Position numbers and translations under genes: made by a program. This document shows, piece by piece, positions 1 through 7,949 of a DNA stretch of 19,681 nucleotides. The stretch comes from Promethearchaeota archaeon. Lineage in GTDB: Archaea > Asgardarchaeota > Lokiarchaeia > Sigynarchaeales > SOKP01. The DNA is taken from contig JAEOTW010000337.1 in assembly GCA_016839655.1 (NCBI GenBank), forward strand, positions 1 to 19,681, in the 5' to 3' direction. The first letter of the stretch is position 1. Every line of letters begins with the position of its first letter. The notes beneath the pieces were generated by a model. The model worked only from the letters and a program-made list of their open reading frames with translations, had not been told where the DNA came from and did no database searches.

Positions 1-1623
1 CCAAATTATCCACCTGAAGTAACAGTAATCTCTCCACCTAATGGAGCTGAGAACGTTCCTGTTTCAACATCTGAACTCACATTCCAAATAAAAGATTTTA
101 ATGAGGATCTGATGAACTATACAGTTAGTACTGATCCTGATATAGGTTCTGGAAATGGAAATAGCATTCCAGGTGGAACTTATACCGTTCCAATTAGTGG
201 ATTAGAGGGTACTGAAGAATATACATGGCATATTCAAGTAGATGATGGAGTAAACGTAGTGGATGTATCATCCTCATTTACCACAGAGCCAGTAGCACCC
301 ATTGTCTTAAGTCCGATACCTGAAGACGGTGCAAGGTATGTCCCTGTTGATTTAACTCAGCTAAGCTTCTTCCTGAACGACCCTCAGGGTGATCTGATGG
401 ATTACACGGTTGAAACATCCCCTGATATTGGTTCAGGTAGTGGATCAGGTGTTGGTGATGGAACATACAGTGTGGATGTCAGCGGTGTTGACTATTCTAC
501 GGATTATACGTGGTATGTTAATGTCACCGATGGTACCAACTGGAAACATAAAATTTTTGGTTTCCAAACCGAACCAAAGATGGTGTTCAATCCGTTTGAT
601 GAAGGCTGGTTGTACCGAAAAAATATTACAATTAACCATGCACAGGTTGCTGATGATTTAACAAATTTCCCAGTTCTTATAAGTACAACTGATGCTGATT
701 TGCGTGATAAGGCTCAGGATGATGGGGATGACATTCTATTCATGGATGGCGATGGTGTGGCTACTCGGTTGTATCATGAGATTGAACACTATGACGATTC
801 ATCTGGTGAGTTGGTTGCTTGGGTGAATGTTACTAATCTTGCTTCAAATCAAGATACTGTGATATGTATGTATTATGGAAATCCAGATAGTGGAAATCAA
901 CAGATGACTGAGTATGTTTGGGATTCTCATTTCTTAAGGGTGTATCATCTAAACGACGGTGATACCAGCACGACTGTGAAGGATAGCACGAAAAATTATA
1001 AACATGGAACGAAAAAGTCAAATAGTGAACCCTCTCAGGCAGATGGAATAATATCTTATAGCCAACATTTTGATAACAATGATGATAATATAGGATTACC
1101 AAACCTAGATGAAAATCGCTATACCGTAGAAGGATGGTTTAATCGTGATACAGTATGGGATGAATCAAGTACTGCCTGGGAATTTATATATAGTGCTGGT
1201 GACGTAAATCCAGATAACTATGTGATGTTTACAGATTTATTTGATAGTTCTGGTAGACTAGACTTTAGACATAATGGACCAGATAATAATTTACTAACTA
1301 TCACTGACACGTGGTCACCCAATACATGGTATTATTTTTCTGCTACATACGATGGTTCGACAAAAAGAATATACATAAATAACTACGAAGAAAACAGCGA
1401 TCCGTATGAAGGTGGGAGATTACGAGGCGGGAACTATCATTTACTTGGATCCTATTATAGAGATACTGGCACTTATCCTAATTATGGTGTATTTGATGGA
1501 AAAATAGATGAATTCCGCATCTCTGATATTGCCAGGAGTTCTGAATGGGTTTCAACATCATATAACAATCAAAATGATCCCTCTGGTTTCTTAAGTTTTG
1601 GACCTGAAGAAACAGGATCTTAG
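1..1623 (+). CDS. Secreted Ig-like repeat / DUF2341 / LamG surface protein (5' end missing)
   Basis: The reading frame is open from base 1, so the protein begins upstream of the window; 540 residues are visible. The order is: two tandem Ig/Fn3-like repeats of about 95 residues (residues 4-97 and 98-192), a DUF2341 domain starting at the GWLYRKNITI stretch (about residues 202-310), then a LamG/concanavalin-like lectin domain running nearly to the end (EGWFNRDT near its start, ARSSEWVSTSYNNQNDP at its close). Proteins built this way are known from archaeal and bacterial cell surfaces and bind carbohydrate or mediate adhesion. No membrane segment or sorting signal follows LamG, so anchoring, if any, is N-terminal or non-covalent. 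The stop is TAG. The link to the glycan genes downstream is positional only. The domain assignment is firm; the ligand is unknown. Confidence 0.85.
   Translation, partial: PNYPPEVTVISPPNGAENVPVSTSELTFQIKDFNEDLMNYTVSTDPDIGSGNGNSIPGGTYTVPISGLEGTEEYTWHIQVDDGVNVVDVSSSFTTEPVAPIVLSPIPEDGARYVPVDLTQLSFFLNDPQGDLMDYTVETSPDIGSGSGSGVGDGTYSVDVSGVDYSTDYTWYVNVTDGTNWKHKIFGFQTEPKMVFNPFDEGWLYRKNITINHAQVADDLTNFPVLISTTDADLRDKAQDDGDDILFMDGDGVATRLYHEIEHYDDSSGELVAWVNVTNLASNQDTVICMYYGNPDSGNQQMTEYVWDSHFLRVYHLNDGDTSTTVKDSTKNYKHGTKKSNSEPSQADGIISYSQHFDNNDDNIGLPNLDENRYTVEGWFNRDTVWDESSTAWEFIYSAGDVNPDNYVMFTDLFDSSGRLDFRHNGPDNNLLTITDTWSPNTWYYFSATYDGSTKRIYINNYEENSDPYEGGRLRGGNYHLLGSYYRDTGTYPNYGVFDGKIDEFRISDIARSSEWVSTSYNNQNDPSGFLSFGPEETGS
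10..291 (+). repeat. Ig/Fn3-like coding repeat, unit 1
   Basis: First of two tandem units of about 95 residues inside the surface protein. It opens with a PPEVTVISPPNGAENVPV stretch, contains DLMNYTVSTDPDIGSG and YTWHIQVDDG, and closes with FTTEP. The next unit repeats each landmark at the same spacing. More copies probably lie upstream of the window. Confidence 0.75.
292..576 (+). repeat. Ig/Fn3-like coding repeat, unit 2
   Basis: Second unit: APIVLSPIPEDGARYVPV, then DLMDYTVETSPDIGSG, then YTWYVNVTDG, closing with FQTEP. It aligns with unit 1 over its whole length. The protein copies have diverged, so this is an old duplication, not a fresh tandem repeat. Confidence 0.75.
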
Positions 1624-1835
1624 TATTAGAAAACCAGAATTAGATAAATACCAGTTGAAGTTAATATTTGCGTACAATTCCTGTAGCATTGACTAATTAA
1701 CTTTTACTCATTAATTAAAAAATTCTGACTTGTTAGCCAGACTTAATTATTTCCTCTAAATTTTTACAAAAACGTTACAATACTAAGGAAATATAGAATA
1801 TGTGAATCAAGCTTACACCTGAAAGATGATTTTAA

Positions 1836-2063
1836 TGAAAGCTGTATTTTTGTTGCAGACGAGAGAAAAAGAATATTGAAGTTGTTCTAAATAGGAAGAG
1901 ATTAGATACAAAGAGGAGAAAACTTGGCGTAATTATGGGAGATAATGTACAGACAGGAATAAACTCAATGATCAATATTGGTTTTATGATTGACAATAAT
2001 GTTTTTATTGATGTCGACTCGGTGGTAACTGGAGAATTAAAGTCCGATGCAAAAATGATGTAA
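1836..2063 (+). pseudogene. Remnant of a GlmU/RmlA-like sugar-1-phosphate nucleotidylyltransferase
   Basis: An ATG at 1836 begins MKAVFLLQTR, which resembles the start of nucleotidylyltransferases (MKAVILAAGxGTR), and runs into a stop after 14 codons. In another frame, positions 1866-2063 encode KKNIEVVLNRKRLDTKRRK and then LGVIMGDNVQTGINSMINIG, closing with a TAA. This matches the C-terminal left-handed beta-helix tail (LGxIIGDxVxTGIN) of archaeal bifunctional nucleotidylyltransferase/acetyltransferases. The roughly 300-residue middle, including the catalytic domain, is missing. The simplest reading is an internal deletion with a frameshift. It occupies most of the gap before the flippase. 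The C-terminal match is fairly clear; the N-terminal match is short and tentative. The antiparallel open frame over the same bases has no recognisable features. Confidence 0.6.
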
Positions 2064-2087
2064 AGGAAAATTTCATTTTTCCACATG

Positions 2088-2098
2088 TATTTAAAATA
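2088..2098 (+). promoter_or_regulatory. Probable archaeal TATA box for the flippase gene
   Basis: TATTTAAAATA is centred about 25 bp before the ATG at 2118. That spacing predicts transcription starting at or next to the start codon, i.e. a leaderless mRNA. No Shine-Dalgarno sequence lies before that ATG, which agrees. Inferred from sequence only. Confidence 0.5.
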
Positions 2099-2117
2099 AG
2101 TAAATGATTCAGCCACG

Positions 2118-3722
2118 ATGATCGCTAGAAAATCCTTCCTAATCGTAGCATCGCAATTCTTTGCTCGTTTTATTGGTTGGGTTGGTCTTGTTGTCCTTGC
2201 AAAACTTTGGAGCGGATTTGCACCTGAAGCTCTTGGTACTATTGGATTTGCTATGGCGTTTCTTGCATTATTCAACATTATAGCTGATCTTGGTTTTTCT
2301 CGGGCACATATTAAAAGAATATCTGAAGGAAAAGACTTAGGCACATGTATTGGTACCTATGCTGCCATCAAGTTATTTCTTACTGGGCTAATGGTAACAA
2401 CTGTATTCACCGCTATTTTTATCTGGAAAAATGTGTTCCAGGGAAGCTTTTACGATGCTACAACAGAATCAGTTATTGTTGTATTCCTCTTTTACTACAT
2501 TTTTTTAAACCTCCGTCAGATAGCAACTGTTACTTTCCAAGGAAGAAGAGAAATTGCAAAGCGACAGGTTGCAGGACTCTTTGAAAATATTGTAAAAATC
2601 CCTCTTATGGTTCTTGTTGCTCTTGCAGGTGTTAGTATTGTAGGAATTGCAAGTATTACACCTGCGGTTAACTGGCCTCAGTTTCTTCAACCACTGCAGC
2701 ATTTTCTTGCAATTCATGCAATTGGTTCCCTTGCGATGGTCTATGTATTTGGGGTAATGGCAACGTTTTTTGTAGGAATGTGGCTCCTTAGAAAATATCC
2801 TCTAAAAAAACCGAACTTTAATCTTTTTAAAAGTTATTTCACATTTGCTTTACCAGTGATGCTCCTTTCTGTGATTTCGGTTATTTCTGTCAATATAGAT
2901 AAGATAATGATTGGATATTTTTGGACATCGGTAGAAGTCGGGTATTATTTTACTGTACAACAGGTATTGCAAATTATTCTTATACTTTCTATGGCTGTCG
3001 GCACTGTTCTTTTCCCGTCACTTTCAGAGTATCATTTCTCTAAAAACTTTGAAAAAATCCAACAAACAACTCATTTGGCAGAAAGATACATCTCTATGGT
3101 AATGATCCCTCCAATTGTGGTTATCATAATTTTTGTGAAGCCAGTGATTAGTATAATGCTGAGCGGTGCCTTTCTACCAGCAGCATCGGTACTTATTACA
3201 TTGACAATTTTTGCTTTTATCACTTCTCTTAACATGCCGTATATTTCTTTGATAAGCGGTGTAGATAGGCCAGGTGTCGCAGCAAAAATCGGTTTTGTCA
3301 TGTGTGGTACAAATATCACTCTAAATTATTTGTTGATACCTGAAGGAGGGCTTCTTTCTGCCATTGGAATCAATGGTCCAACAGGTGCTGCAGTTGCGAC
3401 AGTTTTATCTAGTTTAGTTGGATTTTTTGGATTACGATTAGCAGCGAAAAAGTTGACAGGGATAAAACTTTTACAGAGCCATACTCCTCGTCATATCCTT
3501 GCTGGTTTAATCATGGCTGGTATGTTATACTATATTGACTCCCTAATTCCACTAGTTCGTTGGTATCATTTACTGGTGTTTGCGGGAGTTGGTTTAGGAA
3601 TTTATCTTGGAATATTGTTTGTGCTGAAAGAATTTAAAAAACAGGATCTACTTTTCTTCTCAGGTATGTTACATCCTAAAGAAATGATAGATTATATAAA
3701 ATCTGAATTGAGAGTAAAATAG
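2118..3722 (+). CDS. Wzx-type oligosaccharide flippase (polysaccharide biosynthesis family)
   Basis: A 534-residue membrane protein of the MATE/MOP superfamily, RfbX/Wzx branch. It has about 14 hydrophobic segments spread over the length, a start typical of the family (arginine and lysine at positions 4-5, then a first membrane helix) and a charged C-terminal tail. Family members move lipid-linked oligosaccharides across the cytoplasmic membrane. Its place directly before the nonulosonic acid genes suggests it exports the glycan they build; substrate specificity cannot be read from the sequence. The ATG at 2118 has no Shine-Dalgarno but sits about 25 bp after a TATA-like box. The stop is TAG. 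G+C looks higher here than in the genes to the right, so it may belong to the older genomic background. The family call is firm. Confidence 0.9.
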   Translation: MIARKSFLIVASQFFARFIGWVGLVVLAKLWSGFAPEALGTIGFAMAFLALFNIIADLGFSRAHIKRISEGKDLGTCIGTYAAIKLFLTGLMVTTVFTAIFIWKNVFQGSFYDATTESVIVVFLFYYIFLNLRQIATVTFQGRREIAKRQVAGLFENIVKIPLMVLVALAGVSIVGIASITPAVNWPQFLQPLQHFLAIHAIGSLAMVYVFGVMATFFVGMWLLRKYPLKKPNFNLFKSYFTFALPVMLLSVISVISVNIDKIMIGYFWTSVEVGYYFTVQQVLQIILILSMAVGTVLFPSLSEYHFSKNFEKIQQTTHLAERYISMVMIPPIVVIIIFVKPVISIMLSGAFLPAASVLITLTIFAFITSLNMPYISLISGVDRPGVAAKIGFVMCGTNITLNYLLIPEGGLLSAIGINGPTGAAVATVLSSLVGFFGLRLAAKKLTGIKLLQSHTPRHILAGLIMAGMLYYIDSLIPLVRWYHLLVFAGVGLGIYLGILFVLKEFKKQDLLFFSGMLHPKEMIDYIKSELRVK

Positions 3723-3803
3723 TGAATTAAACCTTTAACCCATTTGGTGGAAAGTGAATTAAATAGAAATAGTTTTTATTATAGAACTTAATGGGAGGCT
3801 GCT

Positions 3804-3887
3804 ATGTTTATCGTAGAAGTTGGCAAAGTAAAAGGTAAATGCCCGATCTATTATGAAGTGGATAAAATAAGTTGTTTTACGCTATGA
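3804..3887 (+). CDS. 27-codon ORF, possibly a truncated TIGR04076-like protein
   Basis: A short ORF with a strong Shine-Dalgarno (GGAGG at 3794-3798, five bases before the ATG). Its product, MFIVEVGKVKGKCPIYYEVD plus seven residues, looks like the first third of the small TIGR04076 family, which begins with a beta strand, then a GxCP motif with a conserved cysteine, then a Y-x-V-G-D-K-I-type stretch. Here the glycine of VGDK is missing and translation ends soon afterwards. It is either a remnant of such a gene or an unrelated leader-like small ORF. The 11-bp direct repeat AGTGAATTAAA (3721-3731 and 3753-3763) lies just upstream. The family match is tentative. Confidence 0.35.
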   Translation: MFIVEVGKVKGKCPIYYEVDKISCFTL

Positions 3888-3908
3888 CATTTCCAGAGAA
3901 TGATTATG

Positions 3909-3920
3909 CTTTTAAAAGAT
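3909..3920 (+). promoter_or_regulatory. Possible TATA box before the first divergent NeuB gene
   Basis: CTTTTAAAAGAT is centred near 3915. If transcription starts about 25 bp downstream, the mRNA would begin near 3940. That would favour the third in-frame ATG (3944) over the first (3926) as the true start of the following gene. Confidence 0.35.
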
Positions 3921-3925
3921 AAGAG

Positions 3926-4984
3926 ATGAACCGCATGTCCCAAATGAAAAAGATAAGTAAATTTAAAAAGGCTTTGAACGATCAAAAAATCCCTTATTTA
4001 ATAGCAGAAACGGCATATATTCATGAGGGTGACATAAATTACTTGTATTCCATCCTTGATGATTTATCTAAATATGGTTGTTGTGATGCAGTAAAATATC
4101 ACATATTAATTGACGTTGATTCGTATATCACACCTTCTCATGATCTGTATAATTTATATAAGAACTTTAAATTATCAGTGGATGATTGGACGGTATTATT
4201 AAAAAAGACAAAATCAAAAAAATTTGAGACCATTGTTTTGGCTGATGAGTTGAAAGCAATTGATTTTGTAGAGGAACGCATTCATTTGGTTGATGCAATA
4301 GAGTTACATGCAATAGCGATAAACAATATTGAAATGTTAGAAAAAGTAAAACATCTTTTAATCCCAATCATTCTTGGCATTGGCGGTTCAAATATTGAGG
4401 AAATTAATTTTGCCATACGCTATCTTGATAGGAGCGATATCCTTTTATTTTATGGTTTTCAAATTTATCCTACAAAATATGAATATATAAATCTAAATAG
4501 AATAAATAAATTAAAAGATATTTTTAAATTACCTGTAGGCTATGCCGATCATACAAGCTGGAATAGCAAATATAATGAGCTGATAACGCTATCGGGATTT
4601 GTAAAAGGGGCAAATTTTATAGAGAAGCATATAGCTTTAAAAGCTGGAGCGGAAAAAGTAGATTTCGAATCAGCAATTAGTGTTAAAATGTTATGCAATA
4701 TAAAAAGAAAAATGGATTTGTTAAATAAAGTCTTAGGAAAAGATTCCTTTGAAATTAGCAGTTATGAGAATATAGTTGCAAAGAATGGACCTATGAAGTT
4801 TACTATTGTTGCATCAAGGGATTTAAGGAGAGGTCAAACTATAACAAAAAGGGATATTACTTTCAAAAGAACTAACCTAGAAAATACTATTGAACAGAGA
4901 GATTATCTTAAATTGATCGGCAAAAAACTAAAGGTAGATGTACCTCAACTCGGATTGATTAACTGGGAAAAGGTTGAAGGATAA
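3926..4984 (+). CDS. Divergent NeuB-family nonulosonate synthase (cassette 1, NeuB-prime)
   Basis: A 352-residue NeuB-family protein: a TIM barrel (about residues 22-260) followed by an antifreeze/SAF-like domain (about 290-350). Canonical members condense phosphoenolpyruvate with a 2-acetamido hexose to give a nine-carbon acid. Retained are the IAET glutamate (E28), the VK lysine (K57), the two metal histidines (H209 in YADHT, H235 in IEKH) and the SAF arginine (R315). Changed are VKFQ to VKYH, the HCTxxYP strand to YGFQIYP (176-182), GPDH to KVDF, and loss of PGTG after the SAF arginine. The paralogue at 16190-17218 shares these changes. The stop overlaps the next start by one base (TAATG), so it is co-translated with the SpsF-like gene. 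The start is uncertain: ATGs at 3926, 3935 and 3944 are all in frame. The family is firm; the product is unknown. Confidence 0.8.
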   Translation: MNRMSQMKKISKFKKALNDQKIPYLIAETAYIHEGDINYLYSILDDLSKYGCCDAVKYHILIDVDSYITPSHDLYNLYKNFKLSVDDWTVLLKKTKSKKFETIVLADELKAIDFVEERIHLVDAIELHAIAINNIEMLEKVKHLLIPIILGIGGSNIEEINFAIRYLDRSDILLFYGFQIYPTKYEYINLNRINKLKDIFKLPVGYADHTSWNSKYNELITLSGFVKGANFIEKHIALKAGAEKVDFESAISVKMLCNIKRKMDLLNKVLGKDSFEISSYENIVAKNGPMKFTIVASRDLRRGQTITKRDITFKRTNLENTIEQRDYLKLIGKKLKVDVPQLGLINWEKVEG

Positions 4985-5712
4985 TGAAAAGTGCAATAAC
5001 AATTACTGCAAGAACGAAATCAACAAGACTCCCTTTGAAAGTTATGAGGTATATAAAAGGAAAACCTATGATTGAGCATATGATGGATCGCCTAAAAACA
5101 TCTAAACTATCAGACGATATAGTGATGTGCACATCAACTGATCCACAAGATGATATTCTTGTTGATGTATCTGAAAAAAAAGGAATAAAATATTTTAGAG
5201 GAAGTAAAGATGATGTTTTAGATAGATTATATAATGCAAGTAAGAAGTTTAATATAGATTTTATAGTAAGCACAACAGCAGACAATCCACTGGTGGATCC
5301 TATTTATATTGATAAGATAATAAAAACATTCAAAGAGACAAATGCAGATTATATAACCTGCATGAATCTTCCTTTAGGAACCTATTCTTATGGTATTAAA
5401 GTTAAAGCTCTTGAAAAAGTAATAGAATTAAAAAAAGAAAATGATACTGAGATTTGGGGTCATTTTTTTGAAGAAACAAAAGAATTCAAGAAAATTGATT
5501 TAGAAATTGAAGATGATTTAAAACACCCGGAGATCAGGTTAACTGTAGATGAAATAGAAGACTTGAAATTGATGAGAATAATATTTAGCAAATTTTACAG
5601 AAAAGACAATAATTTCAAATTAAAAAAAGTTGTTAAATTTCTTTTAGAAAACCCTGATTTAATGGATATAAATAAAAATGTCTTTCATTGGACAAAAGCA
5701 GAAAAAAGTTGA
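4984..5712 (+). CDS. SpsF-type cytidylyltransferase, probable CMP-nonulosonate synthetase (cassette 1)
   Basis: A 242-residue GT-A-fold nucleotidyltransferase of the SpsF/COG1861 group, related to CMP-Kdo and CMP-sialate synthetases. Visible motifs are the N-terminal nucleotide loop ARTKSTRLPLKVM (10-21), CTSTDPQDD (49-57), FRGSKDDVLDRL (71-82) and the metal-site TADNP (98-102). Such enzymes activate an acidic sugar with CTP before transfer. It overlaps the preceding divergent NeuB by one base, and the same pair recurs at 15360-17218, so the two proteins very probably handle the same sugar acid. No classical NeuA exists in the window, so this family is the likely CMP-activating step. At 242 residues it is near normal family length. 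The sugar it activates is inferred from context. Confidence 0.8.
   Translation: MKSAITITARTKSTRLPLKVMRYIKGKPMIEHMMDRLKTSKLSDDIVMCTSTDPQDDILVDVSEKKGIKYFRGSKDDVLDRLYNASKKFNIDFIVSTTADNPLVDPIYIDKIIKTFKETNADYITCMNLPLGTYSYGIKVKALEKVIELKKENDTEIWGHFFEETKEFKKIDLEIEDDLKHPEIRLTVDEIEDLKLMRIIFSKFYRKDNNFKLKKVVKFLLENPDLMDINKNVFHWTKAEKS
5702..5707 (-). terminator. Possible oligo-U termination tract for the minus-strand neuC
   Basis: On the minus strand a run of six T lies about 28 bp past the neuC stop, inside the 3' end of the convergent gene. Archaeal RNA polymerase can terminate at U-runs without a hairpin. Weak evidence on its own. Confidence 0.25.
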
Positions 5713-5718
5713 TTTTTT
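5713..5718 (+). terminator. Possible oligo-U termination tract for the plus-strand pair
   Basis: Six T follow the TGA stop at 5710-5712 immediately. Only 22 bp separate the two convergent stop codons, so termination must happen here or run into the opposite gene. No stem-loop is apparent. Confidence 0.3.
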
Positions 5719-5734
5719 GCATAAAATGAATTTA

Positions 5735-6886
5735 TCAATCCATGTCATCTTTAAAAATGATCTGCCGATCAACAAATTGTTTTTGACAAGGAACATTCCA
5801 GAAATTCTTTTTTTTCAAAACATCAAAGAAAAGTTCGGCACTGTTGCCTTTTCCGAATTCGTATGTTTTTTCAAAAGATTTGCCTTCAAGATTAGTTATT
5901 TCTCTTATAATTTTATTTTCATCTGCTTGCACGTTTATTATGGATTTGTTTTTACTTCTATTAAGTTGTCTTGTTCCAATATTAATCGTTGGTATCCCAT
6001 ATGCTCCCGCTTCTCTTATTCCACTACTTGAGTTTCCAATAATGAATTCACAATTTTTTAATAAGGTCAAAAAATATTCAAATCGCATCGATGGTAGTAT
6101 TCTAAAATTTCTTTTCTCTTTAAGTTTTAATATTTCATTCAAAATAATATCAGATCCATGGTCATTATTTGGATGTATTGCAACATAATTTTTATTTGAT
6201 TTAATTAATGCTGAAATTATATTTTTTATGTCTTTTTCTAAGTTTTCTAACTCAGTAGTAACAGGATGATAACAGAAAATTGAATAATTATCAAATGGAA
6301 TTTCATAGCGTTTTTTAACGTCCTTTAATGAAGGTAATTTATCTGACATCATTATATCGATATCTGGAGAACCTATTACGAAAATAGTTTCCTTATTTTC
6401 GCCCATTTGAATAAGTCTTTGTCTAGCTTTTTTATTTGCTACAAAATGTATGTGGGACATTTTTGTTATTGCATGCCTAAAGTGTTCGTCGATTGTCCCT
6501 GATATTTCTCCCCCTTCTATGTGTGCGACTGGTATATTGTTAATCGATCCCACCATTGCTGCCGTCAAAGCTTCGATCCTATCGCCATGCGTGACTACTA
6601 GATCGGGTTTTAATTCTTTTATATAGTTGCTAAATCCCAATATCGTGTTGGATAGTACGATATCCATATCTGTATTGTCACTTTGATTTATGAATGGATG
6701 AATATTTTGATATTTTTGTTTTTTTACTTCGATAAAGGTAAAGCCGTATTTTGCTAGCATATGCATGCCAGTTACAAATATATGGCAATCAAAAAGATTT
6801 GATTTTTCAATTTTGTTAATTAATGGTTTTAATTTGCCAAAGTCGGCTCTCGTTCCAGTTAAAAAAACTATTTTTTTAGTTTTCAA
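5735..6886 (-). CDS. neuC: NeuC-type UDP-sugar 2-epimerase, hydrolysing (cassette 1)
   Basis: A 383-residue GT-B-fold enzyme of the NeuC/LegG family. These release UDP while inverting C2 of UDP-GlcNAc or a 2,4-diacetamido relative to give the free manno sugar used by NeuB. Motifs: GTRADFGKLKPL near the N-terminus, HGDRIEAL, HIEGGEISGTIDEHFRHAITK (catalytic and UDP region), HPNNDHG, and GNSSSGIREAGAYGIP near the C-terminus, ending with FWNVPCQKQF as in many true NeuC/LegG proteins. The start is TTG at 6886, supported by GGAGAG eight bases before it; no ATG precedes the GTRADFG loop. It overlaps the upstream neuB by 11 bp, so the two are translationally coupled. It differs clearly from the second NeuC (13156-14301) and may prefer another UDP sugar. 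Family firm, substrate open. Confidence 0.88.
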   Translation of the reverse strand: MKTKKIVFLTGTRADFGKLKPLINKIEKSNLFDCHIFVTGMHMLAKYGFTFIEVKKQKYQNIHPFINQSDNTDMDIVLSNTILGFSNYIKELKPDLVVTHGDRIEALTAAMVGSINNIPVAHIEGGEISGTIDEHFRHAITKMSHIHFVANKKARQRLIQMGENKETIFVIGSPDIDIMMSDKLPSLKDVKKRYEIPFDNYSIFCYHPVTTELENLEKDIKNIISALIKSNKNYVAIHPNNDHGSDIILNEILKLKEKRNFRILPSMRFEYFLTLLKNCEFIIGNSSSGIREAGAYGIPTINIGTRQLNRSKNKSIINVQADENKIIREITNLEGKSFEKTYEFGKGNSAELFFDVLKKKNFWNVPCQKQFVDRQIIFKDDMD

Positions 6887-7919
6887 TTTGATCTCTCCGT
6901 ATTTGCATATCTTTTGATATGTCTTTAATGGCCTTCTTACCTAACATTTTTTCATAGTATTCGGCCTTTATCTCCCCTGTGCCTGGTCTTTTCACCCAAA
7001 TATTATCTTTAGTAAGTGTATCTCCTTTTTTAATTTCTTTTATAGAAACAACACAAGCATAGGCAAAATTAATTGTAGATTGTTCTTCTTTCAATATTTC
7101 TTTTTTGCCACCAAGTACCTCATGAATCGCATTACATCCCTTAATTAAATCTCGAATTTCTGGCGGTGTAACTGAAATTGGAATATCTGGACCAGACCAC
7201 CTTTTGTCAGAAGTAAAATGTTTTTCCAATATTGAGGCACCTAGAGCAACTGCAGCAAAGCATGTATAGTTGCCCAATGAGTGGTCGCTTAACCCCAATA
7301 CTGCATTTGGAAATTTTCTTTCTAAATCTTTTAAAGCACCCAGTCGAACCTTGTTGTAAGGCGTTGGATACATAGAAGTACAATGTAGTAATGCATATGA
7401 CACTTTTGCTTCTTCGATAATTCTTACACTTTTGGAGATGCTTTTTATGTTGTTCATTCCAGTACTTAGAATAATTGGTTTTCCAAACGATGCAATATGT
7501 TTGACAAGGGGATAATTATTACACTCTCCTGAGCCTATCTTAAATGCAGAAACATTCATTCTATCAAGGCGATCTGCTGCTGCTCTTGAAAAAGGCGTAG
7601 ATAAATATATCATCCCCAATGATTCAACATATTTTTTTAAATTAATATCGTCTCTTTCACTTAAACTACATCTCTTCATAATTTTATATATAGATTCATT
7701 TGCATTACTCGGAATTACATTTTTTGCTGCAGGAATCATTTCATCTTCGATGACGTGAGACTGAAACTTAACACATTCAGCTCCAGAATTATAGGCATCA
7801 TGAACAATTCTCCTAGCTTTTTTTATATTTCCTTCGTGGTTTATTCCAATTTCTGCTATAATTAATGGTTTATAATCTGGACCAATAATTCTATTATCGA
7901 TTTTAATTTTACTTTTCAT
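6876..7919 (-). CDS. neuB: Canonical NeuB nonulosonate synthase (cassette 1)
   Basis: A 347-residue sialic/legionaminic acid synthase. It makes a nine-carbon sialic-type acid from a manno-configured N-acetyl sugar, phosphoenolpyruvate and a divalent metal. The TIM barrel carries IAEIGINHEG (E23), VKFQ (K51, Q53), HCTSMYP (179-185), LSDHSLG (H213) and LEKHF (H234). The SAF domain carries KRPGTG (R311). The GPDH motif reads GPDI, a variation seen in this family. The ATG at 7919 follows GGAAGAAAG. The gene is upstream of and overlaps neuC, the usual pairing for making and using the free manno sugar. It faces the divergent NeuB/SpsF pair tail to tail. The product could be Neu5Ac-like or legionaminic-like; nothing here decides. 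A decayed neuB lies immediately upstream in the same orientation. Confidence 0.9.
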   Translation of the reverse strand: MKSKIKIDNRIIGPDYKPLIIAEIGINHEGNIKKARRIVHDAYNSGAECVKFQSHVIEDEMIPAAKNVIPSNANESIYKIMKRCSLSERDDINLKKYVESLGMIYLSTPFSRAAADRLDRMNVSAFKIGSGECNNYPLVKHIASFGKPIILSTGMNNIKSISKSVRIIEEAKVSYALLHCTSMYPTPYNKVRLGALKDLERKFPNAVLGLSDHSLGNYTCFAAVALGASILEKHFTSDKRWSGPDIPISVTPPEIRDLIKGCNAIHEVLGGKKEILKEEQSTINFAYACVVSIKEIKKGDTLTKDNIWVKRPGTGEIKAEYYEKMLGKKAIKDISKDMQIRRDQIEN

Positions 7920-7949
7920 CTTTCTTCCACTATAATAAAACTTGTTCTT

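Noticed and set aside
1832..2344. A 170-codon open frame on the minus strand
   Set aside because: It lies antisense to the nucleotidylyltransferase remnant and the start of the flippase, has low-complexity hydrophobic content and no family resemblance; the plus-strand reading explains the bases better.
3721..3763. Direct repeat AGTGAATTAAA as a target-site duplication of a mobile element
   Set aside because: Eleven A/T-rich bases repeated 32 bp apart with no element, transposase or inverted ends between them; chance is adequate.
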